Below, piece by piece: positions 1 through 8,757 of a stretch of 64,000 nucleotides of DNA. Made by a program: the position numbers and the translations under genes. A model generated the notes under the pieces. That model did no database searches. It worked only from the letters and a program-made list of their open reading frames with translations, and was not told the origin of the DNA. This stretch comes from JAMXLO01 sp963812475 (lineage in GTDB: Bacteria > Pseudomonadota > Alphaproteobacteria > Acetobacterales > Acetobacteraceae), in the NCBI GenBank assembly GCA_963812475.1, contig CAWEVI010000025.1, positions 149,582-213,581 of the forward strand. The letters run 5' to 3'. How positions within the stretch are numbered: position 1 is the first letter of the stretch; each line of letters starts with the position of its first letter.

Positions 1-618
1 CAGGTGGCCCAGCAGGCACAACAGGCACAGCAGCAACCCGCCGCTGGATCGAGCGGCGGCTTCTTCAGCGGCCTGTTCGGCGGCGCTGCGCGTTCGGCGC
101 CACCCCCGCAACAGGGTGGAGCCGGGCCGGCCTGGAACCAGGGGCAGGGACCGGCGCCGAATTACCAGCAAGGCGCGCCACCGCCGCCACAATATGCGCC
201 CGGCTATCAGCAGGGCATGTTCCAGCGCCAGGGCTCGGGGTTCCTCGGTTCGGCGTTGACCACAGCGGCAGGCGTCGCGGGTGGCCTGGTCGCCGGCAAC
301 GCGCTAATGGGTCTGTTCTCCGGCTCGCATGGCATGGGGGGTGGGTTTGGCGGTGGCTTTGCGGGCGGCGCGCCGGGGGCCAGCCCGTGGGGCAGCGCTC
401 CGGCCGCACCCGACCAGGGCTATGTCGATCAGGGCACGTGGTCCGATGGTTCCGGTGGCACGGGCACGACAGACCCCGGTTATGTCGACAACGGCACATG
501 GGACACCTCGGGTGGCAGTGATCAGTCCTCCTGGACCGACAACAGCGGCGGCAGCGATTCCGGTTGGGATACTGGTGGCGGAAGCGGCGGCGGCTCGGAC
601 GATGACTCGCTGATCTGA
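1..618 (+). CDS. DUF2076-like protein, 3' portion
   Basis: The reading frame is open from base 1, so the true start lies upstream and only the C-terminal part is visible. It starts with Gln/Ala-rich and Pro/Gln-rich low-complexity sequence. A glycine/alanine hydrophobic stretch follows (FLGSALTTAAGVAGG, residues about 79-93). The tail is rich in Gly, Ser and Asp, with repeated DQGTW/DNGTW-like units and an acidic end. This arrangement (coiled N-terminus, Gly-rich hydrophobic centre, acidic Asp/Ser/Trp tail) is that of DUF2076 proteins, whose function is unknown. No partner gene is visible on the left side. Confidence 0.7.
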   Translation, partial: QVAQQAQQAQQQPAAGSSGGFFSGLFGGAARSAPPPQQGGAGPAWNQGQGPAPNYQQGAPPPPQYAPGYQQGMFQRQGSGFLGSALTTAAGVAGGLVAGNALMGLFSGSHGMGGGFGGGFAGGAPGASPWGSAPAAPDQGYVDQGTWSDGSGGTGTTDPGYVDNGTWDTSGGSDQSSWTDNSGGSDSGWDTGGGSGGGSDDDSLI

Positions 619-694
619 ACGGCCACCACAGTCGGGATCGCTATGGCGTCAGGCGCGGCGAGCGGGAGCAGGTCTTCCCCGATCGGCGCGCCCA

Positions 695-871
695 TCAGCC
701 CAGAAGGCGTCTGATCGCCCACCCTGCTCCGGCGATCAGGGCCAAGACGCCGAATGCGGCGATCATGCTGCCGTCGGAAAGCCAGAGCGTCAGCATGAAC
801 CCCACAACGGCGGCCAACGCCGTGTATTTGTTTTCGATCAGCAACTGAAGTTCCTCCGCACGGTGCGTCAA
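695..871 (-). CDS. 58-residue membrane protein overlapping LssY_C gene
   Basis: A short frame starts at a TTG that overlaps the stop codon of the upstream LssY_C-domain gene (bases TTGA shared). This is typical of translational coupling. The product has a short charged N-terminus, then two hydrophobic stretches (about residues 18-31 and 36-52), and ends in Arg-Arg-Leu-Leu-Gly. It looks like a two-helix or hairpin membrane protein with no recognised family. No ATG is available in frame. The gene call rests on the coupled overlap and the membrane-like composition; a non-coding explanation remains possible. Confidence 0.5.
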   Translation of the reverse strand: MTHRAEELQLLIENKYTALAAVVGFMLTLWLSDGSMIAAFGVLALIAGAGWAIRRLLG

Positions 872-1584
872 TCCGGCTGCTGCACAGGGGTTGCGTCTGC
901 GGAGCCGCGTATCGTAACGATCGCCAGGCGGCCGTCGGTGCGCCAACGATCGCCACCGCCATTGCGCCCTTCGAGCCGGCTGTGGAAGCCGTCGGTCCAT
1001 TCGATCGACCCGATCAGGCCCGCCTGCTCCATGTTGGCCACGATGAGGTCGCGTTCCGTATCCACGTCCGGACCGATGTGATGGGTGACCTGTCCGGTTG
1101 TGTAGCTGAAGCCCACGCGCACATCGAATGTCGCGGCACCGATCCACGCGGTCTGGCCGTCATACATCTGGTCCCAGCGCCAGAAGCGGACATGGTGCCG
1201 TTGGCGCGGGCCGCCCCCGACGGGCTGCTCGAAGGCAAGGTCCTGCTTGCGATCGAACAGAAAGAGGTTGCTCACCGGCGCATCGTCATCGGGCCGCCGC
1301 AGCACCGAGGTCGCAATGATTCGCACGCTGGTCCTGAAGGTGATCGGGTCCGCCGGATACCATCCGGCCGCTGTCATCGCGCGCACGACATCGGTATCGC
1401 TGCCAACCAGGGCGATGTTGACCGGATCGCCGGGATGGCTGTCCGCGGTTCGCGTGACGCGAGCCACGTCCGCGACGGAGGGACGGTAGCGATAGTAAAC
1501 CCTCCATAGCCGCGGTGCGAACAGATAGGCCATGACGGCCCACGCGAGCACAGACAACAGTGCAAAATCCAGGGCGTCGGTCAT
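868..1584 (-). CDS. LssY_C domain protein
   Basis: 238 residues. An N-terminal hydrophobic helix (about residues 7-24) anchors the protein, followed by a soluble domain. That domain matches the LssY C-terminal type: an early NIALVGSD segment, a GWYPADPITF segment, the FEQPVGGGPRQRHHVRFW stretch and a late DGRLAIVTI strand. LssY_C domains occur alone or fused to PAP2 phosphatases and DedA proteins; their biochemical role is not established. The gene is divergent from the polyamine-type importer, with 114 bases between the starts, and is probably co-transcribed with the tiny membrane gene that overlaps its stop codon. Confidence 0.75.
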   Translation of the reverse strand: MTDALDFALLSVLAWAVMAYLFAPRLWRVYYRYRPSVADVARVTRTADSHPGDPVNIALVGSDTDVVRAMTAAGWYPADPITFRTSVRIIATSVLRRPDDDAPVSNLFLFDRKQDLAFEQPVGGGPRQRHHVRFWRWDQMYDGQTAWIGAATFDVRVGFSYTTGQVTHHIGPDVDTERDLIVANMEQAGLIGSIEWTDGFHSRLEGRNGGGDRWRTDGRLAIVTIRGSADATPVQQPD

Positions 1585-1698
1585 GCCGCAGTCTGCTCAC
1601 AGCGGACGCCGATTGCTAACTTTATACTCTTGGCCGATTGACAGCCTTGGCGGCCGACGGTCAGGCTGACGCATCGCGGGCCAGAGACGACCGGGGGC

Positions 1699-2553
1699 AT
1701 GACAGCCAGCAGCAACGCCATGCCGTCGATGCGCAGCCGCCGGGATCGCATCGCGCGCACGGCCGAGCACGCGACCATGATCGGCCTGATCGCATGCGGC
1801 ATAGTGCTGATCTTCGTCCCGCTTGTGCTGACGCTCTACCTCAGCGTGTTCGATGAGCAGCTCATCATGTTCCCGCCGCGTGGCTACACACTGCAATGGT
1901 ATCCCGCGATCATCCCGCAATTCGCCGGACCGTTGCTCACCAGCGTCGAACTGGCCACCGCGTCCATGGTTGGCAGTCTGCTGCTCGGCGTGCCGGCCGG
2001 CATCGGCCTGGCGCGCTACCGCTTTCGCGGCCGCGGGATCGTCAGCACGCTGCTGCTCGCCCCGCTGACCGTCCCCGGTATCGCGCTCGGCCTGGCGATC
2101 TACTGCTTTGCGGTGCTGATCGAGGAAAACACCGGCGTGCCGCTCAGCGGCTCGATCTGGCCGATGGTCGGCGCGCATCTGCTGATCACCACGCCCTGGG
2201 TGATCCGGCTCTGCCTGGCCGCGCTCACCAACCACGAGCGCGACACCGAGGAAGCAGCGGCCAGCCTTGGCGCGCCGCCGCTGACCGTGATCCGGCGCGT
2301 GACACTGCCGGCCATGCGCCAGGGCATCATCGCCGGCGCGCTGTTTGCGTTCATCTTCTCGTTTGGCAACCTGGAGACGACGCTGTTCCTGATCAGCCCT
2401 GGCCTGACCACCTTGCCGATCGCGCTACTGAACTATCTCGAATATCACATCGATCCGCTGGTCGCCGCGGTGGCGGTCGCGCAGATGGTGCTGGTCGGCG
2501 GCGTGCTGCTGCTGCTTGACCGCTATGTCAAGCTTGGCACGGTCGTGCAGTGA
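1699..2553 (+). CDS. Polyamine-type ABC permease (PotC-like)
   Basis: 284-residue inner-membrane permease of the binding-protein-dependent family. It has about six hydrophobic segments and a cytoplasmic EAA loop (EEAAASLGAPP, residues about 184-194) that docks onto the ATPase. The chosen ATG follows a GGGGGC stretch. It is the first gene of a compact operon of permease, ATPase, binding protein and second permease. Its stop overlaps the next start by four bases (GTGA). By family, the complex imports spermidine/putrescine or related cationic or carboxylate substrates; the exact substrate cannot be read from the sequence. Confidence 0.88.
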   Translation: MTASSNAMPSMRSRRDRIARTAEHATMIGLIACGIVLIFVPLVLTLYLSVFDEQLIMFPPRGYTLQWYPAIIPQFAGPLLTSVELATASMVGSLLLGVPAGIGLARYRFRGRGIVSTLLLAPLTVPGIALGLAIYCFAVLIEENTGVPLSGSIWPMVGAHLLITTPWVIRLCLAALTNHERDTEEAAASLGAPPLTVIRRVTLPAMRQGIIAGALFAFIFSFGNLETTLFLISPGLTTLPIALLNYLEYHIDPLVAAVAVAQMVLVGGVLLLLDRYVKLGTVVQ

Positions 2554-3668
2554 ACGCGACCGGGCACCATCTTCGCCTGCAGGACCTCAGCAAACACTAC
2601 GCCGGCGCGGTCGCGCTCGACGCCATGACGTTGGACGTCGCACGCGGCGAGATGGTGGTGCTGCTCGGGCCGTCCGGCTGCGGCAAGACCACCACGCTGC
2701 GTCTGATCGCCGGGTTCGTGCAGGCCAGCCGAGGCGAGATCCTGCTCGACGGATCGAGCATCCTGTCGCAGCCGCCGCATCGACGTGAGATGGGCATCGT
2801 GTTCCAGAGCTACGCGCTGTTTCCGCATCTGAGCGTGGCGCGCAACGTCGCGTTCGGGCTCGAGATGCGCCGGCTGGACGCGCGCGCCATCGCCGCGCGG
2901 GTGGACGAGATGCTGCGGCTGGTCAAACTGGATGCGCTGGCCCACCGCCTGCCGCGCCAGTTGTCCGGCGGCCAGCAGCAGCGCGTGGCGTTGGCGCGTG
3001 CGCTGGCGATCCAGCCGAAGGTGCTGCTGCTCGATGAACCGCTGTCAAATCTGGATGCCGCGCTGCGTCAGGAGGTCGCCCGCGATATCCGCATCCTGCA
3101 GCGTGACGGCGGGCTGACCGCGATCATGGTGACGCACGACCAGGACGAGGCGATGGCGATGGCCGATCGCCTCGTGGTGATGCAGGACGGGCGGGTGCAG
3201 CAGACGGGCACGCAGGAGGACCTTTACGAGCGTCCGGCAAGCCCGTTCGTTGCGCGGTTCATCGGTCGCAGCAACATCGTGCAGGGACGGCTGCGCGACG
3301 GTACGCATCTGGAACTGGATGGCGGCGGCGTGGTGGCGCTGGCGGCGCGCTATGCGGACGAGGGCCGCTGCACGCTCGCGGTCCGGCCGGAGCGAATTAC
3401 GTTGTCGTCCGGGATCGGCTGCGTGGCGGGTCGGGTCGAACTTGGCACCTATCTCGGTGCGGTGGTCGAACATGTCGTGCGGATCGCACCGGATACGCGC
3501 ATCGTGGTTCGCAACGCCTCCGGCATGTCGCGGCTGTTCGCGCCGGGCACGACAGTGGCATTGTCGTGGAATTCCGACGGCGAGCGATTGTTCGACGCAG
3601 CGGACCGCCCGCTTTTGCCATTGAATGGCCTACACAACGAGCCAAGCAGGGAGACCAGCCATGCCTGA
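2550..3668 (+). CDS. Polyamine-type ABC ATPase (PotA-like)
   Basis: 372 residues; starts at a GTG overlapping the upstream permease stop. The nucleotide-binding domain has Walker A GPSGCGKT (40-47), signature LSGGQ (139-143), Walker B with DEP (163-165) and a later switch His in VTHDQDE. A TOBE-type beta-rich C-terminal domain follows (about 240-350, with GRSNIVQG and LAVRPERI). This layout is that of PotA/FbpC/MalK-class importer ATPases. It powers the two permeases of the same operon. Its last bases overlap the start of the binding-protein gene. Confidence 0.92.
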   Translation: MNATGHHLRLQDLSKHYAGAVALDAMTLDVARGEMVVLLGPSGCGKTTTLRLIAGFVQASRGEILLDGSSILSQPPHRREMGIVFQSYALFPHLSVARNVAFGLEMRRLDARAIAARVDEMLRLVKLDALAHRLPRQLSGGQQQRVALARALAIQPKVLLLDEPLSNLDAALRQEVARDIRILQRDGGLTAIMVTHDQDEAMAMADRLVVMQDGRVQQTGTQEDLYERPASPFVARFIGRSNIVQGRLRDGTHLELDGGGVVALAARYADEGRCTLAVRPERITLSSGIGCVAGRVELGTYLGAVVEHVVRIAPDTRIVVRNASGMSRLFAPGTTVALSWNSDGERLFDAADRPLLPLNGLHNEPSRETSHA

Positions 3669-4701
3669 CAAACCGATGCTGCCGCGCCGAACGCTGATTG
3701 CCGGCGCATTGGCCGCGCCGGCGATCCTCGGCCGGACCGTGCATGCCGAAGCCAGCCGCGTCGTCGTCGGCACCTGGGGCGGCGACTATGCGCGACTGCT
3801 GCACGAGAACGTGGAGCAGCCGTTGCTGGCCCCGAAGGGGATCGACGTGGTACAGGATGCCAACGACGAGCCGCCGCGCATCGCCAAGATCTACGCGCAG
3901 GCGAAGCTTGCACGCGGTGCGCTGGATGTTGCCTGCATGCAGGCTGTCGGTGGGTTCCGGGTCAATGATTCCGGCCTGGTCGAGACGCTGGACGCGACAA
4001 AGGTGCCGAATCTCGTGCACGTGCGGCCGGAACTGCGCACCGACTACTTTGCCCCGCACATCTATAGCCTGCAGGTGTTGATCTACAACCCGGACAAGGT
4101 GACCACGCCGCCGCAGAGTTTTTCCGAGCTGCTGGATCCCAAATACGCCGGCAAGGTCGGCATTGGCGACCAGGGCTATCTCTATGCGCTGATGGCTGCC
4201 GGACAATATGCCAGCGGCAACCACACCGATTTCGACGCGGCCAAATCGCTGCTGGTGAAGCTGAACGCAAACGGGATGCGGCTGTATCCCTCTACCGACA
4301 GCATCGCCACCGGGCTGTCGTCCGGCGAAATCACCGTCGGGCTCATGTGGCTGGCACGTGTCGTCATGTGGCAGAACGCCGGCGTGCCGGTGAAGGCGGC
4401 TTTCCCGAAGGAAGGCTGCATCACCTATATTTCCGGCATGGTGGTGCCGAAGAACGCACCCGATAAGGACGCTGCGTTCGCCTATTTGAATGCCATGCTG
4501 GAGCCTTCGGCGCAGAAACTGTTCGCGGAGCGGATGGGCTACCTGCCGACTGTCGATAATTGCCAGCTCACCGGCAAGACCGCAGAGCAGCTTGCATTCC
4601 CGGATCCGCCACCGAAGGCGGTGGTCATCGATTACGCCGCGACCAGCAAGGCGCAGCCCGACCTGCTGGACTGGTGGAAAAAGTCGATCCAGCACAGCTG
4701 A
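3661..4701 (+). CDS. Polyamine-type ABC substrate-binding protein (PotD-like)
   Basis: 346-residue periplasmic binding protein when started at the ATG overlapping the ATPase stop. The N-terminus has a twin-arginine-like export signal (PRRTLIAGALAAPAILG) and then VVVGTWGGDYARLL, the usual first strand of PotD/ferric-binding family proteins. A longer in-frame start at 3625 exists but would bury the signal inside the upstream gene. It is encoded between the ATPase and the second permease, so it is the specificity component of this importer. The likely ligand is a polyamine, amino acid derivative or small carboxylate. Confidence 0.88.
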   Translation: MPDKPMLPRRTLIAGALAAPAILGRTVHAEASRVVVGTWGGDYARLLHENVEQPLLAPKGIDVVQDANDEPPRIAKIYAQAKLARGALDVACMQAVGGFRVNDSGLVETLDATKVPNLVHVRPELRTDYFAPHIYSLQVLIYNPDKVTTPPQSFSELLDPKYAGKVGIGDQGYLYALMAAGQYASGNHTDFDAAKSLLVKLNANGMRLYPSTDSIATGLSSGEITVGLMWLARVVMWQNAGVPVKAAFPKEGCITYISGMVVPKNAPDKDAAFAYLNAMLEPSAQKLFAERMGYLPTVDNCQLTGKTAEQLAFPDPPPKAVVIDYAATSKAQPDLLDWWKKSIQHS

Positions 4702-4705
4702 GGGA

Positions 4706-5560
4706 ATGACAGCGCGCGAATCCAGCCAGGCGGGAGCGGCGAGCGCTTTCCTGGCTCCTGCCACCTTGATGGTCGCGCTGATGATGCTCGCGCCGTTGCT
4801 GCTGCTGGCGCGGTTCTCGGTCAACCGCTTCGACCAGACCGCGCTGATGATTGAGGCATTCACGCCGCAGAACTATCTGCGCTTCCTCACCGACCCATTC
4901 TACGTCAACGTCATGCGGATCACGATCGTGGTATCGATCATCTCGACCGTGCTTTGTCTGTTGCTGGGTCTGCCGATCGCCTACCGCCTGGCGCGCACTG
5001 CGAGCCGATGGAAGTCGGTGATGATGCTGCTGGTCATTCTGCCGCTGTTCATCGGCAGCACGGTACGCACCGTCGGTTGGATGATCCTGTTCGCGCATGG
5101 CGGCATGATCGACCTGCTCACGGCGTGGCTGTTTGGCGTGCGCGTCGATCTGATGTTCACATCGAGCGCCGTCGTGGTCGGCATTCTGGCGATCAACCTG
5201 CCGTTTGTGATCCTTACGCTCCAGGCGGTCATCGAAGGTATCGACGTTCGGCTCGAGGAAGCCGCTCAGGGCCTCGGTGCAGCGCCGGGACGCGCGTTCT
5301 GGCGCGTGGTGTGGCCACTCGCCCTGCCTGGGGTGCTGATCGCCGGCATTCTTTGCTTCATCCTCAGCATGAACGCCTACGCGACGCCCGTGCTGCTGGG
5401 CGGTCCACGCTTTCATATGATGGCGCCGCTGATCTACTGGGAGTTTGCATCGGACAACAACTGGCCGCTCGCCGCGGCGCTCGCGTTCATCCTGATGGCA
5501 ACCACCCTGGTGCTGACGACGCTGGCCAACCGGATGATCCCGCGGAGCTACCGAGGTTAG
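4706..5560 (+). CDS. Polyamine-type ABC permease (PotB-like)
   Basis: 284-residue second permease of the operon. The ATG at 4706 follows GAGGGA, four bases after the binding-protein stop; an upstream in-frame start at 4490 lies inside the preceding gene and is rejected. It has about six membrane helices and an EAA loop (LEEAAQGLGAAPGRAF). Together with the first permease it forms the heterodimeric channel. A degenerate copy of the 3' end of this gene lies at 6385-6477. Confidence 0.88.
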   Translation: MTARESSQAGAASAFLAPATLMVALMMLAPLLLLARFSVNRFDQTALMIEAFTPQNYLRFLTDPFYVNVMRITIVVSIISTVLCLLLGLPIAYRLARTASRWKSVMMLLVILPLFIGSTVRTVGWMILFAHGGMIDLLTAWLFGVRVDLMFTSSAVVVGILAINLPFVILTLQAVIEGIDVRLEEAAQGLGAAPGRAFWRVVWPLALPGVLIAGILCFILSMNAYATPVLLGGPRFHMMAPLIYWEFASDNNWPLAAALAFILMATTLVLTTLANRMIPRSYRG

Positions 5561-5644
5561 GCCTACGACGCCAACCGGAGCGGCTATGCCGTAACTGACG
5601 CTGCTCGGATCGCCAATAACGGTCCAGCCCGGATGCCGTGGCGG

Positions 5645-6124
5645 CTAGACCTCCCACTCGGTGATCGACATGTCGCGGCCCATCTCGACCAGAATCCGAG
5701 CGTTGACCGGATCGACTGAAAGAATTTTGCGCTTGCGCCCGCGCGCCTCGACAACAAGATATTCGTGGCTCAGCGCCTGCACCAGGATTTGATTCTGCTC
5801 GGAGCGCATCGCCGCGGGAGCGGAAGGATCGACCCAGAAGCACGCTGCCTTGTAGCCAAGGTTGGGGGGAACGTCGACGACGACCTTGGTACGGTCGGGC
5901 CGAAACTCCAGCGGCAGCCGCCGGCGCGGATCCTCAAGCAACTGAGTCGCGTGCCAGAGGCAATTGTACTCGGCGCAGGACGGCGGCATTTCCGGCGTGC
6001 CGTGCACCCGGCAGCCCTTGCTCTTGTCGCAATTCACGCACCACGTGTACATCGGCTTCCCGAGTTCCTCGATGGCCTTGATCTTGCAGCAGAGCGAGCA
6101 GGTTCCGCATAGGTTGGTCGACAC
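5645..6124 (-). CDS. Cysteine-cluster (YkgJ-like) metal-binding protein
   Basis: 159 residues when started at the GTG at 6124, which has a GGAG seven bases upstream; longer in-frame starts give an unlikely N-terminus. The first 55 residues hold nine cysteines: CGTCSLCC (6-13), CVNC (29-32), C38, C50 and C55. This resembles the YkgJ-type zinc/iron-chelating cluster domain. The C-terminal half has no recognised motif. The cellular role of this family is not known. It stands alone, convergent with the polyamine operon. Confidence 0.7.
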   Translation of the reverse strand: MSTNLCGTCSLCCKIKAIEELGKPMYTWCVNCDKSKGCRVHGTPEMPPSCAEYNCLWHATQLLEDPRRRLPLEFRPDRTKVVVDVPPNLGYKAACFWVDPSAPAAMRSEQNQILVQALSHEYLVVEARGRKRKILSVDPVNARILVEMGRDMSITEWEV

Positions 6125-6246
6125 GGATAACTCCAGTTTCGCCGAGGGGAGCGGCAGAATAACACGTGCAAGCCGTACGGAAAAAGGAATAATTGCGACG
6201 CCAGCTCGACCCGGGGGCACCGAAATCAACCCGATCAGCAAGCTCA

Positions 6247-6345
6247 ATGCTGACGATCCTGGTAGGCGTGGCTATCTGGGAGCGGGAGATCATGCTGGAA
6301 CGGCAGCGCGAGGACATCGCCAAGGCGCGTCGCCATGACGGCCAT
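6247..6345 (+). pseudogene. Serine recombinase (resolvase/invertase) fragment
   Basis: A short translated stretch reads WEREIMLERQREDIAKAR. This matches the helix that follows the catalytic domain in Pin/resolvase-type serine recombinases (commonly FEREL..ERQREGIAKAK). Neither the catalytic serine region nor the helix-turn-helix domain is present, and no ribosome binding site precedes it. It is a remnant of a mobile element, about 40 bases before a copied permease tail. Confidence 0.55.
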
Positions 6346-6384
6346 TCTGGCGGGTGGCGTGACCGCTCGCCCTGGCTGGGTTGA

Positions 6385-6477
6385 GGCGGCCCCCGGTTTC
6401 ACATGATGACGCCGCTCATTCATCCTGGTGGCAACGATGCTGGTGCTGACGACGGTCGCTAAACGGATGATGCGGTG
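6385..6477 (+). pseudogene. Degenerate copy of PotB-like permease 3' end
   Basis: This stretch reproduces parts of the end of the permease gene at 4706-5560. It matches the segment around 5400-5436 (TTTCATATGATGGCGCCGCT in the gene, TTTCACATGATGACGCCGCT here). It then jumps to the segment from about 5491 (TTCATCCTG...CTGGTGCTGACGACG), with the intervening part deleted. Base substitutions and an in-frame stop show it is not coding. It is a partial duplication left behind by rearrangement. Confidence 0.7.
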
Positions 6478-6570
6478 TGATCATGGCGGGTACCCGAAGC
6501 GCTGGACTCCGAATCGATAAATCCGCGATCAATCTGCGCGTGCAGCGGCATGGCACCCGGAGGACCCACG

Positions 6571-7209
6571 ATGAGCGTAGTAATGCCCCGCAGGGTGGCG
6601 GTCAGGGAGGCTGACCATCGCGCCATTCACGTCTCCGGCTATGATCGGGAAGGGCGGGACTTCTATGCTACACCGGTCTGGGTCACCGAGGCGTTGCTTC
6701 GCCACGTCCGCTTCCGCGGATCGGTGTGGGAGCCCTGCTGCGGCGACGGCGCAATGTCGACAGTTCTGACAGCGCACGGTTACAGTGTCGTTTCCACCGA
6801 CATTGCCGCGCATTGCTTCGGCACCCCAAATATCGACTTCCTTGCCTGTGGAAACATGCCGACAGGGTGCCGCAGCATTGTGACAAACCCACCATATGGC
6901 GACACCGGTTCCCACAAAGGGCAGGCGAAGTCGCCGTTGGCGATGCTGCACTTCTTGCGGCATTCCCTAGCGCTGGCAGCGGCGGTGCAGGGTCAGCTCG
7001 CGCTGCTGGTTCGTCTGCAATGGATTGCCGGCCAGCGCGCTGCCGACGTGCTATCCGCAGCACCGTTTGCGGCAATGATTGTGCTGACGAGGCGCATTCA
7101 GTGGTTCAACATGGGCGAACACACCAATCATGCGCAACATCACCATGCATGGGTGGTCTTCGATCATGCACACCCACCAGGATCATCACCGGCTCTGCTT
7201 TATGCCTGA
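6571..7209 (+). CDS. DNA adenine-type methyltransferase, phage-like
   Basis: 212 residues. The ATG at 6571 is preceded by CCGGAGGA at good spacing, so the upstream ATG at 6550 is less likely. After a DFYATP motif (30-35, common in phage adenine methyltransferases) comes the S-adenosylmethionine-binding motif EPCCGDGAM (54-62). The catalytic NPPY follows (106-109), as in N6-adenine methyltransferases. The rest is short and has no separate target-recognition domain. There is no restriction gene beside it, so it is an orphan enzyme, probably phage-derived, next to recombinase debris. Confidence 0.75.
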   Translation: MSVVMPRRVAVREADHRAIHVSGYDREGRDFYATPVWVTEALLRHVRFRGSVWEPCCGDGAMSTVLTAHGYSVVSTDIAAHCFGTPNIDFLACGNMPTGCRSIVTNPPYGDTGSHKGQAKSPLAMLHFLRHSLALAAAVQGQLALLVRLQWIAGQRAADVLSAAPFAAMIVLTRRIQWFNMGEHTNHAQHHHAWVVFDHAHPPGSSPALLYA

Positions 7210-7289
7210 ATGTTCGATCGCTTTTGGGTCCCTCGTGGCATCCAAGGAGCCGCCGGCTGATTCGCCGACGGCTCTGTGTCAAATGTGGC

Positions 7290-7793
7290 TCAGGCTGCCT
7301 GCTTCATCGCCTGTTGATTGATGTTCTTCCTGGCAAGACCATTGAGCAGCGTGTCTGCCTTCTTCTCCTCGTCCAGGGTCTCTTGCATCAGTTGGGCCAC
7401 CTGGTCCTGGCCGCAGGTTTTTGCCCAGGCGACGATGGTGCCGTAACGCGCCATCTCGTAGTGCTCGACCGCCTGCGCGTTGGCGAGGATACCGGCATCG
7501 CGCACCGTGCCTTCCGGAAAGTCCTCGATAACCTCGTCGCCCTCCTCGATCAGACCGTTGATCGCCTCGCAGGTCTGCGCGCGTGCCCGCTTGCCCAGTG
7601 CATCGAATGCCTTCTGCAGCCGATCCACCTGACCCTCGGTCTCCTCGCGATGGTGCGTGAGCGCCTGCTTGAGGTCCTCGTTCTGGGCCGCCTTCGCCAT
7701 CTTCGGGAGTGCTTTCAGAATTTGTCGCTCGGCGTAATAGATGTCCTGCATGAATGAAAGCATGAGATCGTTTAGCGTCTTTGTCGTAGCCAT
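7290..7793 (-). CDS. YciE/YciF-family (DUF892) protein
   Basis: 167 residues from an ATG with GAGGAT six bases upstream. The all-helical sequence begins TLNDLMLSFMQDIYYAERQILKALP. It carries the repeated Glu/His pattern of the DUF892 ferritin-like four-helix bundle (YAERQ, HHREETEGQ, EHYEMARYG, DEEKKAD). Members of this family (YciE, YciF) are induced by stress and are thought to bind a di-iron site. It is followed on the same strand side by a Gly/Ala-rich protein and a KGG-repeat protein, resembling the yciGFE grouping of enterobacteria. Confidence 0.88.
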   Translation of the reverse strand: MATTKTLNDLMLSFMQDIYYAERQILKALPKMAKAAQNEDLKQALTHHREETEGQVDRLQKAFDALGKRARAQTCEAINGLIEEGDEVIEDFPEGTVRDAGILANAQAVEHYEMARYGTIVAWAKTCGQDQVAQLMQETLDEEKKADTLLNGLARKNINQQAMKQAA

Positions 7794-7963
7794 CGTTATC
7801 CTCGCTGTGGTTGCGGCCTTACCTACCGTCGATGTGTGCGCTTGCCATGCGTACGGAGCAGTTGCGATCCGCCGCACGACCGAGCGATAACCGATGCCTC
7901 ACCCCCATGGTTCGCTTGCGGATCGCTGCAATTATCCGTGTGACCGGGCTCGCCCTGAAGCGC

Positions 7964-8491
7964 TCAACGGGCTTGGATGGACGTCGCGCCGAGTGAGCGA
8001 AGGATCGCCTCAGCCTCACTCCGTTTCGTCTCGTTGGGGACCCGCACCGACAGGACCAGCGTGCCGGTCGCCGCCTTGTGTTCGCGATCCTCCTGTTCTT
8101 CGCTGTTTGTGGCGCTGCTGATCGCAAATGCTGCGCTGCCGAACATCCCACCACCGACGACGGCGGCGGCGATCGCCGGCGCGACGGCGCCTCCGGTGGC
8201 GATCACTGCGCCGCCGGCAGCCATTGCCGCAATGGCTGCGGCCGCGCTCGTTTGCAGCGTCCGTGTCTGGCGGGCATCCTCTTCAGTGTCGGCCGGCTTT
8301 GCCCCTGCTTCGGGTGTGGCAAACTCCTCTGGCGGTCGGACTTCGGGCAGGCTCAAATCCGCCCGGTCGAAGCCCGACATTTCCAGCTGTGTAACGGCAT
8401 TCTGCATCAGATTCGGTGTGGCGAACGTGGCCCACAATTCGTGGATCTCGCCCATGGCCGGCGCTGCACTGGTTGCCTCTATTTGCGACAC
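7964..8491 (-). CDS. Ala/Gly-rich protein with glycine-zipper-like membrane segment
   Basis: 175 residues if started at the GTG at 8491, which has an excellent AAGGAGG seven bases upstream; a longer ATG start at 8530 lacks such a site. An N-terminal domain (ELWATFATPNLMQNAVTQLEMSGF) resembles heat-induced stress-protein folds that start with a ferredoxin-like strand. It is followed by a long alanine/glycine hydrophobic segment (about residues 80-120). The end is a soluble VLSVRVPNETKRSEAEAILRSLGA module. Function is unknown. It sits between the DUF892 and KGG genes and may belong to the same stress response. Confidence 0.65.
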   Translation of the reverse strand: MSQIEATSAAPAMGEIHELWATFATPNLMQNAVTQLEMSGFDRADLSLPEVRPPEEFATPEAGAKPADTEEDARQTRTLQTSAAAAIAAMAAGGAVIATGGAVAPAIAAAVVGGGMFGSAAFAISSATNSEEQEDREHKAATGTLVLSVRVPNETKRSEAEAILRSLGATSIQAR

Positions 8492-8696
8492 GATTTCCTC
8501 CTTCGCTCCCAGTATCAGAGGTGGTAGCAACGGTTGCCGCTGCTACCGCGGAATGATTTGGTGCGCCCTGACAGGACCTGCGTTTCCCTCGGCCTGCGGG
8601 ACTTCCAGTTCAGATGGGACGACAGGCTGTTTGTCTCGGTTATCTATCTATTCTTAAACCCCAGCGAAACGCCTTTGGGTTCAAGCGGAACGGGCC

Positions 8697-8714
8697 GCCC
8701 GACTTGTGCCGGGC
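8697..8714. terminator. GC-rich hairpin downstream of KGG gene
   Basis: GCCCG and CGGGC arms enclose an eight-base loop, 44 bases beyond the stop of the leftward KGG gene. There is no clear T-run, so it is only a candidate terminator. Confidence 0.35.
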
Positions 8715-8757
8715 GACCCGCTCCCATTGACCGGAATCACGTGTTCCGATCGGTCGT

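Noticed and set aside
3397..4863. 488-residue minus-strand frame
   Set aside because: Antisense to the polyamine binding protein and its neighbours; no motifs.
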